Assembly: GCA_028279185.1 (NCBI GenBank)
Contig: JANQSS010000027.1
Span: 1-64,000 of the forward strand
DNA from: Saprospiraceae bacterium
GTDB taxonomy: Bacteria > Bacteroidota > Bacteroidia > Chitinophagales > Saprospiraceae
Length of the DNA stretch: 64,000 nt
Reading direction: 5' to 3'
The position numbers and the translations under genes were made by a program. Positions within the stretch are counted from its first letter, which is position 1. Every line of letters starts with the position of its first letter. Under the pieces are notes generated by a model. It saw only the letters and a list, made by a program, of their open reading frames with translations. It ran no database searches and had not been told where the DNA came from. Below, piece after piece: positions 1-9,082 of this stretch.

Positions 1-2241
1 TATGTAGTATTGAAGAGATTGTAAGGCATTGAATAAAAAATGTGGATTCATTTGAGCATGAAGAGCATTTAATCGTTGTTGGAGCAAGGCCGTTTTGGCC
101 TTTTGTCTATTACGCGACTGTAGAAAATAATAGTAGAGTATGCCTGAAAAGAATAGTATTACCAAAGTAATAAACCACCACGTTTTCCAGAATACAGGCG
201 GAAGATTAATAGGTAATGTTATTCTTTGTGAAATGGGCTTTCCTCCAACAAATGCCTGAGCGGAAAATGAATAGCTTCCGGAAGGTAAATTTCTAAGTCT
301 AATTACCCGGTCATTCGTTGTGAGATAGTGATCATCTATACCCACCAATTTGTAGTGAATAGTCGGTGGTTTTTGTGAAAAATAAGGGGTACTTAATTCG
401 ATGTCCAAATTGTTTTGTAAAGCGGTTAATTTTGATGGATCAACGGTTACTTCGTTACTTGATACGTTTATGATATGCATCTCGGCCTTTGGTATTTGAG
501 AAGAGATAGTGCCTTGGTATACTTGGGTAACATCTTTACCGGCAATTAACAATTTGTCTTCTTTTTGAAAAATGTATTGTATTGGTCCGCTGCCATTTGT
601 CTCGATAAAATCTATGAACCTTAGATCTGGAAGAGATAGACGGTGAAGCCCTTTATTGGAGAGTGCCAGAAGCGTTTTGTCGTCACGGGTAATTTGCTTT
701 ATAAAGTCATTGCTCGGATGCCAATGACTTGTTTCGCTTAGCCCTCTTTCTTGCAAGTGAAAACATTTTATTCCAAAAGCATCAGAAGAAACACAAAATC
801 GATCTTCAGCTATGCCAGCAATGTGGCTAATAGGGTCTCGTAAATAGGATTGATAGTTAGAAAGTGAATTATTATCAGCATTATATTTAATTATATGAAA
901 CCCCGAAAGCGTTCCTACAAGAATTATAGAATCAGAAAGGCGATATCTGCAGAGCGTCCGAACATCAGGTGAATAACGAATTGTATCAATGCAATTATAA
1001 TTGTTATAAAATAAAATGCGATTGGAAAATGCGCAGAAATGATTTTCGGTTAATTCTAGAATATGCTTCACAATATCTTCACTCGTAAAACTGTCTACTT
1101 GTGTAAGCACCTGGTTTGGTTTTATTTGGTATAAGACTGAGCCCGATAGTAGTAAGTGTAGTTCGGATCCTCGAATTGTGAAATCCGAAATATTATCAAC
1201 GGAAAATTTGGCCAATATCAATTGTTGTTGGCTATTTAAGTCTATAGAATGAAATTCATGGTTTTTATTGAAAAAAAAGACAGATGAGTTTGCTCGAGGA
1301 CTATCCTTAAATAATAGGCTGCCATCTGTTTGGTATGTCTTAATCAAACCTGCACTACTTTTGATTATTTTGTCTTCAATAATGTACAGCCCATCGTTCT
1401 TTGTTCCAACCAGTAATCTATCGTGCCAATCGCGATCCAATCCAAAAATGTCAGCATGGTTCAAATATGTTTTAGAAAGCTGTAAATCTTTCAATGTGAA
1501 AATTAAAAGTCCGTTTGTAGATCGTGCATAAAGGAGAGAGTCCCGCTCAATACATTTGCCTCCTTTGAATGGCCCGTATGTTTCTATATATGGTATTACA
1601 TCAGCGAAAATGGGTGACCAACTGTATTCATTAGGAGTGATGGAAAAGTATCGTTTGTTATAATATTGAATTAGCTCGTCCTTCAATCGCATATTAATGC
1701 GACTGTCATTCAAGAAACTGAAATAGGAGAGTGTGTTTATCGCTCCAAGTATTCTGGAATTCAATTTCACAATTTTGTGAAGCGAGAGTGAGTAAATATC
1801 CAGATAAAACGCCTGCGATTTAGTGTAAGCCACGAGCGTATCCGGTTCGATAAATCCATAGCTAAAAATAGTTGGGTTTTGTTTAGGCACGGTTGATACA
1901 ACATGCAAAGAGTCACGGTAAAGAAAAAGTGGCCACTCGCTAAAAGAGCTAATCCAGATTCGATCTTTTTTATCAAGATATAGCGCCAATATTTCCAGGT
2001 TTGGAAGACCTGATTCGTATCCGAAATAATCGAATGAAACACCATCAAATTTACACAGCCCTTTATCCGTACCTATATATAAATATCCTTCTTCGTTTTG
2101 AATAACGGAATAAATACGATTAGATGGTAAGCCATCTTGAATAGTATAGTTTAAATAATGCGATGACTCCTGCCCAATTCCCAGATAGTAAGCGAAAAGT
2201 AAAAGTGCCACAATTGGAATTCCCTTCAGAATAATTAGCAT
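1..2241 (-). CDS. Two-component propeller sensor histidine kinase, LytS/YehU type (C-terminus cut by window edge)
   Basis: The reading frame is open from the start codon to base 1, so the kinase catalytic end lies outside the window. Seen: an N-terminal hydrophobic signal segment, a first propeller repeat with the pattern IQDGLPSNRIYSVIQNEEG and a following FDG, many beta-propeller-like repeats, a Y_Y_Y-like domain, one transmembrane helix near base 170-120, then a coiled linker and the His-kinase box MNPHFLFNALQSLQYY at the edge. Such proteins sense periplasmic or extracellular glycans or other cues and signal through a LytTR-type regulator, but no regulator is visible here. It is a tandem paralogue of the next gene. 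I chose the start at 2241 because it leaves a signal peptide of about 25 residues, like the neighbour's; an ATG at 2277 would add 12 residues. Confidence 0.85.
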   Translation of the reverse strand, partial: MLIILKGIPIVALLLFAYYLGIGQESSHYLNYTIQDGLPSNRIYSVIQNEEGYLYIGTDKGLCKFDGVSFDYFGYESGLPNLEILALYLDKKDRIWISSFSEWPLFLYRDSLHVVSTVPKQNPTIFSYGFIEPDTLVAYTKSQAFYLDIYSLSLHKIVKLNSRILGAINTLSYFSFLNDSRINMRLKDELIQYYNKRYFSITPNEYSWSPIFADVIPYIETYGPFKGGKCIERDSLLYARSTNGLLIFTLKDLQLSKTYLNHADIFGLDRDWHDRLLVGTKNDGLYIIEDKIIKSSAGLIKTYQTDGSLLFKDSPRANSSVFFFNKNHEFHSIDLNSQQQLILAKFSVDNISDFTIRGSELHLLLSGSVLYQIKPNQVLTQVDSFTSEDIVKHILELTENHFCAFSNRILFYNNYNCIDTIRYSPDVRTLCRYRLSDSIILVGTLSGFHIIKYNADNNSLSNYQSYLRDPISHIAGIAEDRFCVSSDAFGIKCFHLQERGLSETSHWHPSNDFIKQITRDDKTLLALSNKGLHRLSLPDLRFIDFIETNGSGPIQYIFQKEDKLLIAGKDVTQVYQGTISSQIPKAEMHIINVSSNEVTVDPSKLTALQNNLDIELSTPYFSQKPPTIHYKLVGIDDHYLTTNDRVIRLRNLPSGSYSFSAQAFVGGKPISQRITLPINLPPVFWKTWWFITLVILFFSGILYYYFLQSRNRQKAKTALLQQRLNALHAQMNPHFLFNALQSLQYYI

Positions 2242-2557
2242 AAAGGTTGGGTCGGTATGGCGCTTTCTCACACCCATAAATGTATAAAAAAGAATCGTTA
2301 AAGTCTTATCTAAAGCTTCGGACAAGTACAGCTTCGATTCGGACAGTATAAGGCTAAATTCGGCAGTTTTAGCTTTTTGGAGATGGGGTTTTACACATCT
2401 TTGAGGTGCGCACGAAAAACACCTATTATATTCAGAGGCCGACACTAATAGAATTCCTATTAACAAACGCAAATTGGGTTTTTGTGGCGTAGGATTATGT
2501 TCCAGCCACAGAAATCTAATTTACATAAATAAACCTTGACATTGCACTTTTCCTTGA

Positions 2558-5329
2558 TCATGGTGACGCCTGAATACAGGGTAATGTAAGTCGCACGGTT
2601 GTGCCCTCCTCAAATACCGATCGAGCATCCGCATTTGATAAAATTTGAATGCCAGTTTTATTTTTGGAAGGCGAAGTTTTATGCAACTGATGTAGTAATT
2701 TGATACGCTTTTCAACCGCCTTACTGGAGAAAGATTTATGACCACTTTTGGGCGTATTAGGTGGGTTGAACCTGCCATTGTCAGTAATTTCACAACGGAT
2801 TTCTTTCGAAGTTGTTTTTTCAAAGAAGATTTGGATATGATTACGTACGGATCGAGAACCGAACCCATGCACGATCGAGTTTTCGACAAAAGGTTGAATG
2901 ATCATCGTTGGTATCATTGTCGATGCTTTCAAGTTTTGGTTATATAAGAATTCATAATTCAGATTTCCATCCAATTTTTCCTTTTCCATCTCTAAATAAC
3001 TTGTCAAATAATCAATCTCATCTTCCAGTAAAATATACTCCTGAGCCGAACTTTCCAATGTCTTTCGAACTAATGTTGCGAATATAGTTAGATACGAACT
3101 GGCGCGCTTCCTATCATTTTTGCTTATGTAGTATTGAAGAGATTGTAATGCATTGAATAAAAAATGAGGATTCATTTGAGCCTGTAGTGCGCTTAGCCGC
3201 TCTTGCAACAATGAATACCGTGCCTGTGAGCGTTCTTCATTTTGTCGATATAAATAATATATGACTAATAAAATGAAGCAGATGCTTAAAATATAAAACC
3301 ATGTTGATCGCCACCATGGAGGTCGAATATCAAATTGAAGCGAAACGGGGTCAGAATTTAATCCTAAATTAGTTTTAGCCGAAATAGTAAATGTATATTG
3401 ACCTGGTTGAAGACTGGAAAAATAGACCGAAGATTCATTGGTTTGAATGGTATCTTGTGACTTTCCTGCCGTAAGAACATATTGAAAGTATGGTCTTTCC
3501 AAACTAAAAAATGGACAACTGTAAGATATGCGAATGTTGTTCTTTGAATGGTGTAATACAGGTTTGGTCGTAAATGAGCTGAACGAATCATTAATAAAAA
3601 ACGCATCGAAATGTAGATTTAGCTTGTCGTGATTCTGTACAGCGTCATGCTGAAGTTTGAGTATTTTCGATTTTGTACCCATGACTAAATTTTCTTGGAA
3701 CTTATCTACAAATAGGACATCTTCATGTTGTAGGTATTCATTAAACTCTGAAAAGCCATCTATTTCAAGACTAAACGGGTTAACATATATAACACCATTT
3801 GGGGTGGCCAAAAATATTTTTTCTTGAATGAGTACGTCAGTGACTAACGTATTTCTCAAAGTTTGTGATTTGATTATTTTATTTGTTTTGCTGTTGTACT
3901 TGTCAATTCTTCCGTTTGAAGTAATAATGATTGCCTCATCATTGGCTAATTTGAATATGGCATGGATGGCAAAACCGCGAATTTCTTTTATTTTTTCAGG
4001 AGGAGTCTTCAATGCAAAATTGTATGAATACAATTCGTCACTTGTGGCATACCATAACATTGAGTCACTTACTACACCGGAAACTAGAATTTTTTGATTT
4101 GGAAAATAATCCAATACGAGTGGTTCTTCATTTTTTCGTATATGAAGAAATTCCGACCCAATTATGAGCAATTCGTCATTGGGCAATTCATGAAGATGTT
4201 TGAAGATGCCCGCACTCGTACGAGGGGTCTTCGTGCCAATTTTTTTAGTTTGGAGATTGTAACTCATCAATTCTTTATTGCACAGCGTGTATAAATTCTC
4301 TCCTTGCTTTACGATGTTGTAAACAATGTCGCCTTTACCAACAAGAAAGTGATGAGTCAATTCAAATCTTGAATTATAAACGAATACATTTCTTCTATTT
4401 ACAGCCAGGCATATAATTGAATCAAATGAAAATACATTGTCAACGTTTTTGATATCAAAAAGTAATGGATTGGTATGGGTAGCAGACAGAAGTTGACTTC
4501 TGGATACATGGTATAAGCCGGAATTTTTGGAGCCCAACCAAAAATTACCATCACGATCGGAGGTTAACCTATAGGGTATAATAGAGTCCATGATTCTTGT
4601 TAAATCATGAAACTTTTTTGAAATCGTCCCGTGATACAATCCGTCCGATGTACAAATCCAGACATTGTCAAATTCTTGGTAGCAAGAGTGAATACTAAGT
4701 TGTTCTAATTTTTTATGACTTTTAGAATCAATTGATGTTACAGTTGAATCGCTGTGATTGAAAATCGTTAGCGGCTGTTTTTTGTAACCGAGTAGAATAG
4801 TTTGATCGTCATATAAGGCGTTTTTTGTGGATGATATGATGTCATATTGCAGTTGGTTAATGGAGGAGGATTCGATCACATTATTATCTTCATCTACTAC
4901 ATAAAGACTTCTGCGATGAGTTATGCCAATTTTGTTGTCCTGGCGCTCATGGTATGAATTGTATTTTCGACTAATTTTTCGAGAAATTGATTCTATTCGA
5001 TGTACAGTACCATCTGCGTAATATTCAGGATGTTCATTGTCAAGAGAAGACCAAATGCGATCTTTGGAGTCTACCATGATTTGCAGGATCGCTTTTGAGT
5101 GCCAAGCCGCATCCTCTATGGACACGAAGGTACGCCCGTCAAATCGACACAATCCTTCCTCGGTCGCGACCCACAAGTATCCCTTAGAGTCCTGTTTGAT
5201 ATCGTATATAGTCAAGCTGGGTAGACCGTCTTTGAGGGAGTAACGTCTAAGAATGGAGATTTCCTGACCATATAGAATTGCCATCAGCGTTGGCCACAAC
5301 ACTATAATTATGATAGTTCGGATCATCAT
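2558..5329 (-). CDS. Two-component propeller sensor histidine kinase, LytS/YehU type
   Basis: 923 residues. Order seen: signal peptide (about 1-21), propeller repeats beginning with the SLKDGLPSLTIYDIKQD pattern, a Y_Y_Y-like beta-sandwich at about 590-680, one transmembrane helix at about 690-710 (WFYILSICFILLVIYYLY), a coiled linker, the His_kinase box QMNPHFLFNALQSLQYY with its phospho-acceptor histidine, then an ATPase domain with the N-box IIQPFVENSIVHGF. The G-box is reduced to ITDNG. A family member of this type autophosphorylates on His in response to an extracytoplasmic ligand; the ligand is unknown. It follows a paralogue in the same direction (about 300 bases between them) and no response regulator is adjacent, so signalling probably goes to an unlinked LytTR regulator. 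Family assignment is firm, ligand and pathway are not. Confidence 0.92.
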   Translation of the reverse strand: MMIRTIIIIVLWPTLMAILYGQEISILRRYSLKDGLPSLTIYDIKQDSKGYLWVATEEGLCRFDGRTFVSIEDAAWHSKAILQIMVDSKDRIWSSLDNEHPEYYADGTVHRIESISRKISRKYNSYHERQDNKIGITHRRSLYVVDEDNNVIESSSINQLQYDIISSTKNALYDDQTILLGYKKQPLTIFNHSDSTVTSIDSKSHKKLEQLSIHSCYQEFDNVWICTSDGLYHGTISKKFHDLTRIMDSIIPYRLTSDRDGNFWLGSKNSGLYHVSRSQLLSATHTNPLLFDIKNVDNVFSFDSIICLAVNRRNVFVYNSRFELTHHFLVGKGDIVYNIVKQGENLYTLCNKELMSYNLQTKKIGTKTPRTSAGIFKHLHELPNDELLIIGSEFLHIRKNEEPLVLDYFPNQKILVSGVVSDSMLWYATSDELYSYNFALKTPPEKIKEIRGFAIHAIFKLANDEAIIITSNGRIDKYNSKTNKIIKSQTLRNTLVTDVLIQEKIFLATPNGVIYVNPFSLEIDGFSEFNEYLQHEDVLFVDKFQENLVMGTKSKILKLQHDAVQNHDKLNLHFDAFFINDSFSSFTTKPVLHHSKNNIRISYSCPFFSLERPYFQYVLTAGKSQDTIQTNESSVYFSSLQPGQYTFTISAKTNLGLNSDPVSLQFDIRPPWWRSTWFYILSICFILLVIYYLYRQNEERSQARYSLLQERLSALQAQMNPHFLFNALQSLQYYISKNDRKRASSYLTIFATLVRKTLESSAQEYILLEDEIDYLTSYLEMEKEKLDGNLNYEFLYNQNLKASTMIPTMIIQPFVENSIVHGFGSRSVRNHIQIFFEKTTSKEIRCEITDNGRFNPPNTPKSGHKSFSSKAVEKRIKLLHQLHKTSPSKNKTGIQILSNADARSVFEEGTTVRLTLPCIQASP

Positions 5330-5637
5330 TTACTCTAGCAAACCTTCATCTCAAAATAAGAATATTTTCAAACCAATGGCCCACCATATTTACTTACGTT
5401 TTCATTAGTGGCGAAGTTCGGCGTAATGATCTAAATGGCAAAATAGTACGAAACATAGCGCTAGGCAAGAGTGAATGTTATGGTGAGAAATCAGACCAAC
5501 GAAACGACCTTGTATACCGAATTACTATCTTCGCTGTGCCGGGATAAAATGGAGAAATTACTGACTATAGGAACAAGGTGTGAAACAAATTGGTTGTATA
5601 GCTTTCATGTTAAAGATTCAAGAACCATATTTTCGCT
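5330..5637. other. Intergenic region between sensor kinase and smpB
   Basis: 308 bases separating two divergently transcribed genes. The only open frame is short (from about 5471), runs into smpB in another frame and has no recognisable sequence, so I do not call a gene. A TATTTTCG element at 5628-5635 lies directly before the smpB start and resembles the Bacteroidota -7 element TANNTTTG with one change, but I see no matching upstream TTTG at the right spacing. Confidence 0.5.
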
Positions 5638-6099
5638 ATGGCAGATAGATTGAGGCTAATTGAAATAAAGAATAAAAAAGCTTACTTCGAGTACATTATC
5701 GTTGAGGAATTCGAAGCTGGAATTGTATTGTCCGGTACGGAGATAAAATCGGTGAAGAATGGTGAGGTCAACTTGAGCGATGCGTATTGTATTTTCAAGG
5801 GGAAAGAGCTTTTTCTTAAAAACGCCTTTATCGCCACGTATAAATTTGGAAACAATCAAAATCATCTTGAACGTCGGGACCGGAAACTTCTATTGAAGAA
5901 GCAAGAGTTGAAGAAGCTAAAACGAAAGTTAGATGAACGCGGTTTGACGATTGTGCCGTTGTTATTTTTTGTTAACGAACGTGGATTGGCAAAGGTGATT
6001 ATTGCGTTAACAAAAGGCAAAAAGAGTTACGATAAGCGCGCTTCCATTCGAGATAAGGATCAAAAAAGAGATTTAGAACGTCTTAATAAGTACAGGTAA
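5638..6099 (+). CDS. smpB: SsrA-binding protein SmpB
   Basis: 153 residues, the usual length. SmpB binds the tRNA-like part of tmRNA and brings it to stalled ribosomes for trans-translation. Seen: the conserved beta-barrel segment LSGTEIKSVKNGEVNL at residues 31-46, the central SDAY/LFLKNAFI stretch, and the basic C-terminal tail KGKKSYDKRASIRDKD that enters the ribosomal A site. The ATG at 5638 gives the expected N-terminus. The tmRNA gene (ssrA) is not in the window. Transcribed away from the kinase pair; the GH3 gene follows on the same strand after 56 bases. Confidence 0.97.
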   Translation: MADRLRLIEIKNKKAYFEYIIVEEFEAGIVLSGTEIKSVKNGEVNLSDAYCIFKGKELFLKNAFIATYKFGNNQNHLERRDRKLLLKKQELKKLKRKLDERGLTIVPLLFFVNERGLAKVIIALTKGKKSYDKRASIRDKDQKRDLERLNKYR

Positions 6100-6155
6100 T
6101 TTATTTTACGCTAGAAAATTGACGATTGATTGAAAATTGCCAAAAGCAATAAACA

Positions 6156-7649
6156 TTGGGAATTAAAAGCGCATTGATAAAACCTTTGGCTCGACGCATT
6201 GCCGCGAAAGTGCGAAAAGACAGCCTACTCGCTGTTCGTCACCAACAAATTATTTTTCAGCATTTAGTGACTAAAGCAAAAGCCACAAAATTTGGAGTCG
6301 ACCACAACTATACTTCAATTGAGAATCATAGGGATTTTATTGATCAAGTCCCTATACGCGATTATGAGGTGTTGAAACCCTACATAGACATGGTTACTGC
6401 GGGGCAGCGCGATATCCTATGGCCCGGGCGTCCAAAGTACTTTGCTAAGACTTCTGGAACGACCTCAGGTGCTAAATTTATTCCAATAACCAAGCAAAGC
6501 ATGCCAAATCATTTTAATTCGGCTAGAAATGCGTTGTTCTGTCAGGCGAGTCGGTTAAATGATTTTTCATTTTTCAATGGGAAGATGATATTTTTATCAG
6601 GCTCACCAGAATTGGATCTATTAAATGGAATTCCAACCGGTAGACTATCCGGCATTGTAAACCATGCGGTGCCTTCATGGTTACGCAAAAATCAATTACC
6701 GTCATACGATACGAATTGCCTGGAGGATTGGGAGATTAAAATAGATCGAATCATCGATGAAACAGTTTCGGCAAACATGACATTAATAAGTGGAATACCA
6801 CCCTGGGTTAAGGATTATTTTGAAAGATTAATTGATCGCGCCAAAGCCAGATCAGTAGGTGAATTGTTTCCAAATCTTCAATTTATCGTTCACGGCGGTG
6901 TTAATTTTGAACCATATCGTCGCGCCTTTAATGATTTAATTGGAAGGCCTTTTCATAGCGTAGAAACTTACCCTGCCTCCGAAGGGTTCATCGCTTTTCA
7001 AGATAATAAAGAAGAAGATGGTCTTTTGCTCAATACGAACTCCGGTATTTTTTATGAATTTGTCCCTGTTGATGAAATATTTCATGAAAAACCAACCCGC
7101 TTAACAATTTCTGAAGTGCAGATTGGCGTTAACTATGCCATCATTCTATCCTCGAATGCTGGTCTATGGGCGTATAATATTGGCGACACGGTCGAATTTA
7201 CCTCACGGAATCCATATCGAATACGCGTAACCGGCCGTATTAAGCATTTTATTTCAGCATTTGGTGAACACGTCATTTCAAAGGAAATCGAAGATGCACT
7301 TACGAATATGACAACTACCCTCGGATTGAGTATCGCTGCATTTACAGTTGCACCTATGATCGAAGATACAGACGGCTTGTCTTATCATGAATATTTACTT
7401 GAATTGGAATCTGGTCCAGCTGATGAAATCAAAATGGCCACCATACTGGATCAATCGGTTCAGGAGGCGAATAGTTATTACCGTGACCTGAGGCAAAGTG
7501 CAATGTTAGCGACGCCAAAAATTACGCTACTCGACACGGGCACATTCTCCGCCTATATGCGACGGCAGGGAAAGCAGGGAGGTCAGAACAAGGTTCCCAT
7601 TTTGTCCAACAATCGAATTATTGCAGATGGCTTAAGAGAGATAGAATAG
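6156..7649 (+). CDS. GH3 family acyl-adenylate-forming protein
   Basis: 497 residues, close to the usual GH3 length. Plant GH3 enzymes adenylate a carboxylic acid and conjugate it to an amino acid; bacterial members are common in Bacteroidota but their substrates are largely unknown. Seen: the AMP/phosphate-binding motif KTSGTTSGAKFIPIT (residues 98-112), a VETYPASEGFIAFQ segment that matches the second adenylation motif, and a C-terminal region with YNIGDTVEFTS and TGRIKHFISAFGEH, the hinge and lid typical of the family. The start is TTG at 6156: an in-frame stop (TAA at 6150) lies just upstream and there is no ATG near the conserved N-terminus. It stands alone between smpB and bamD, so context does not reveal a substrate. 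Confidence 0.9.
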   Translation: MGIKSALIKPLARRIAAKVRKDSLLAVRHQQIIFQHLVTKAKATKFGVDHNYTSIENHRDFIDQVPIRDYEVLKPYIDMVTAGQRDILWPGRPKYFAKTSGTTSGAKFIPITKQSMPNHFNSARNALFCQASRLNDFSFFNGKMIFLSGSPELDLLNGIPTGRLSGIVNHAVPSWLRKNQLPSYDTNCLEDWEIKIDRIIDETVSANMTLISGIPPWVKDYFERLIDRAKARSVGELFPNLQFIVHGGVNFEPYRRAFNDLIGRPFHSVETYPASEGFIAFQDNKEEDGLLLNTNSGIFYEFVPVDEIFHEKPTRLTISEVQIGVNYAIILSSNAGLWAYNIGDTVEFTSRNPYRIRVTGRIKHFISAFGEHVISKEIEDALTNMTTTLGLSIAAFTVAPMIEDTDGLSYHEYLLELESGPADEIKMATILDQSVQEANSYYRDLRQSAMLATPKITLLDTGTFSAYMRRQGKQGGQNKVPILSNNRIIADGLREIE

Positions 7650-7893
7650 CAGGCCCAAGGCAATGTAAAAAGGGATAACCCTATACGAATTGAGTACATT
7701 GGCCGTTTGTATAAGACGAGGCGGTGGTGTCTCAATCCAAGATAGGATAATTGTAAGTTCCTGTTTAAGCTCAAGTTGTAGTCATAACAAGAGGCCCAGG
7801 TCTTTGAGACGGGATTGAAATGGTGCTTCTAACCCAAACTTGAGCAGCGAATTTTAATAGTGAATCACTATGACAACTTTAGAAACATCTCCT

Positions 7894-7901
7894 TACCTTT
7901 G
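7894..7901 (+). promoter_or_regulatory. Possible -7 element TACCTTTG before bamD
   Basis: TACCTTTG matches the Bacteroidota -7 consensus TANNTTTG and lies 7 bases before the ATG at 7909. No clean TTTG occurs 19 bases upstream. If real, transcription would begin almost at the ATG, giving a nearly leaderless message, and would exclude the further-upstream ATG at 7870. Confidence 0.35.
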
Positions 7902-7908
7902 CGGCCTC

Positions 7909-8721
7909 ATGAGAGGAGCTATAAATCAAGTAGTTATACTGGCAATATTGACATTCATGTTGGCTTCTTGCAAAAGCCAATTTGAAAAGGTGCGCGAGAG
8001 TGGTGATCCAACAGAGGTCTATGAGCAAGCCAATGTCTACTATGACGAAGGTGATTACCTCAAAGCAAATACGCTTTTTGAACTTGTCCTTACACATTAT
8101 CGTGGCAAGAAGGAAGGTGAACAGCTCTATTATAGGTACGCTGACACGCAGTTTAAACTAGCCCGCTATTTGACAGCTGCTTATTACTTCGAACGCTTCT
8201 CAGCCACATACGCGAATAGTGAAAAAAGAGAAGATGCCGATTTCATGACGGCGCATTCATACTATCAGTTGAGCCCTTCTTTTCGATTGGAACAACAATA
8301 CACCGAAAAGGCAATTGACGCCTATCAAAAGTTTGTAAACTTTCATCCTCAAAGCGAGAAGGTTGCGGAGTGTAATGATTTAATTGATGAGTTACGGAGA
8401 AAGCTGGAAAAGAAAGCTTTTAATAGTGCCGAGCTCTATTATAATATGGCTAATTATAAATCTGCTTTGCACTCATTTGAAAACTTACTTAAAGACTATC
8501 CTGAGACACCTGATGCAGAGAACATACGCTATTTAATTACGAAGGCGGCTTATAACTTAGCCGTCGATAGCTACTATGAAAAAAAGAAACCTCGATTCAT
8601 CAAAGCAGTTGAATATTATGAGGAATTTATAAAACGGTATCCAACAAGCAAGTACAAAAAAGAACTTGATGTGTTGAATAGCAAATCCATTCAAGAAATA
8701 AAAATACTATCCAATGTCTGA
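7909..8721 (+). CDS. bamD: Outer membrane protein assembly factor BamD
   Basis: 270 residues. A lipoprotein subunit of the BAM complex that inserts beta-barrel proteins into the outer membrane. Seen: a signal peptide ending in the lipobox LASC (Cys 21), then TPR-like helical repeats throughout (YEQANVYYDEGDYLKANTLF, YYFERFSATYANSEKREDA, YYNMANYKSALHSFENLL, AVEYYEEFIKRYPTSKYKK), which are diagnostic. I chose ATG 7909 because it gives a normal lipoprotein signal; an in-frame ATG at 7870 would add 13 residues that do not fit a signal peptide. It overlaps rpoZ by 8 bases and opens the conserved Bacteroidota block bamD-rpoZ-coaBC-porD. Confidence 0.95.
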   Translation: MRGAINQVVILAILTFMLASCKSQFEKVRESGDPTEVYEQANVYYDEGDYLKANTLFELVLTHYRGKKEGEQLYYRYADTQFKLARYLTAAYYFERFSATYANSEKREDADFMTAHSYYQLSPSFRLEQQYTEKAIDAYQKFVNFHPQSEKVAECNDLIDELRRKLEKKAFNSAELYYNMANYKSALHSFENLLKDYPETPDAENIRYLITKAAYNLAVDSYYEKKKPRFIKAVEYYEEFIKRYPTSKYKKELDVLNSKSIQEIKILSNV

Positions 8722-9067
8722 TATTAAATCCAAAGTTCAGAATGTCGATCCAAATGTCCAGGCCCGCGACATGAGTGCCATGACTAGTCAAACGGACAAC
8801 GTGTACAAGTCGCTCAATGTAATCGCTTCACGCGCAAGAAACTTAAACGATCAAATTAAATCTGAACTTTACGCTAAGTTGGAAGAGTTCGCATCCGTAA
8901 CCGATGCGATTGAAGAAGTAATGGAAAATAAAGAGCAAATCGAAATTTCCAAGTTTTATGAACGTCTTCCCAACCCTTCAGTAATAGCTACCGAAGAATT
9001 TTTACACGAAGAATTGGAATTTAGAAATCGCGATGAAACAGAAAGCGATTCTGAAAACGAGGAGTAG
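8714..9067 (+). CDS. rpoZ: DNA-directed RNA polymerase omega subunit (Rpb6-like)
   Basis: 117 residues, the length of the divergent Bacteroidota omega subunit. Omega clamps the beta-prime subunit and helps core polymerase assembly. Seen: the Rpb6/omega helix NVYKSLNVIASRARNLNDQI (residues 29-48) followed by a helical KSELYAKLEEFASV and an acidic C-terminus. The start overlaps the end of bamD by 8 bases, and coaBC follows 15 bases later, so it is co-translated within the operon. Sequence alone is weakly conserved; position in the block makes the call secure. Confidence 0.88.
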   Translation: MSDIKSKVQNVDPNVQARDMSAMTSQTDNVYKSLNVIASRARNLNDQIKSELYAKLEEFASVTDAIEEVMENKEQIEISKFYERLPNPSVIATEEFLHEELEFRNRDETESDSENEE

Positions 9068-9082
9068 GAACAACTTAACTGC

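Noticed and set aside
5471-5653. Open frame before and into smpB
   Set aside because: 60 residues, overlaps the smpB start in another frame and has no recognisable composition or motif.
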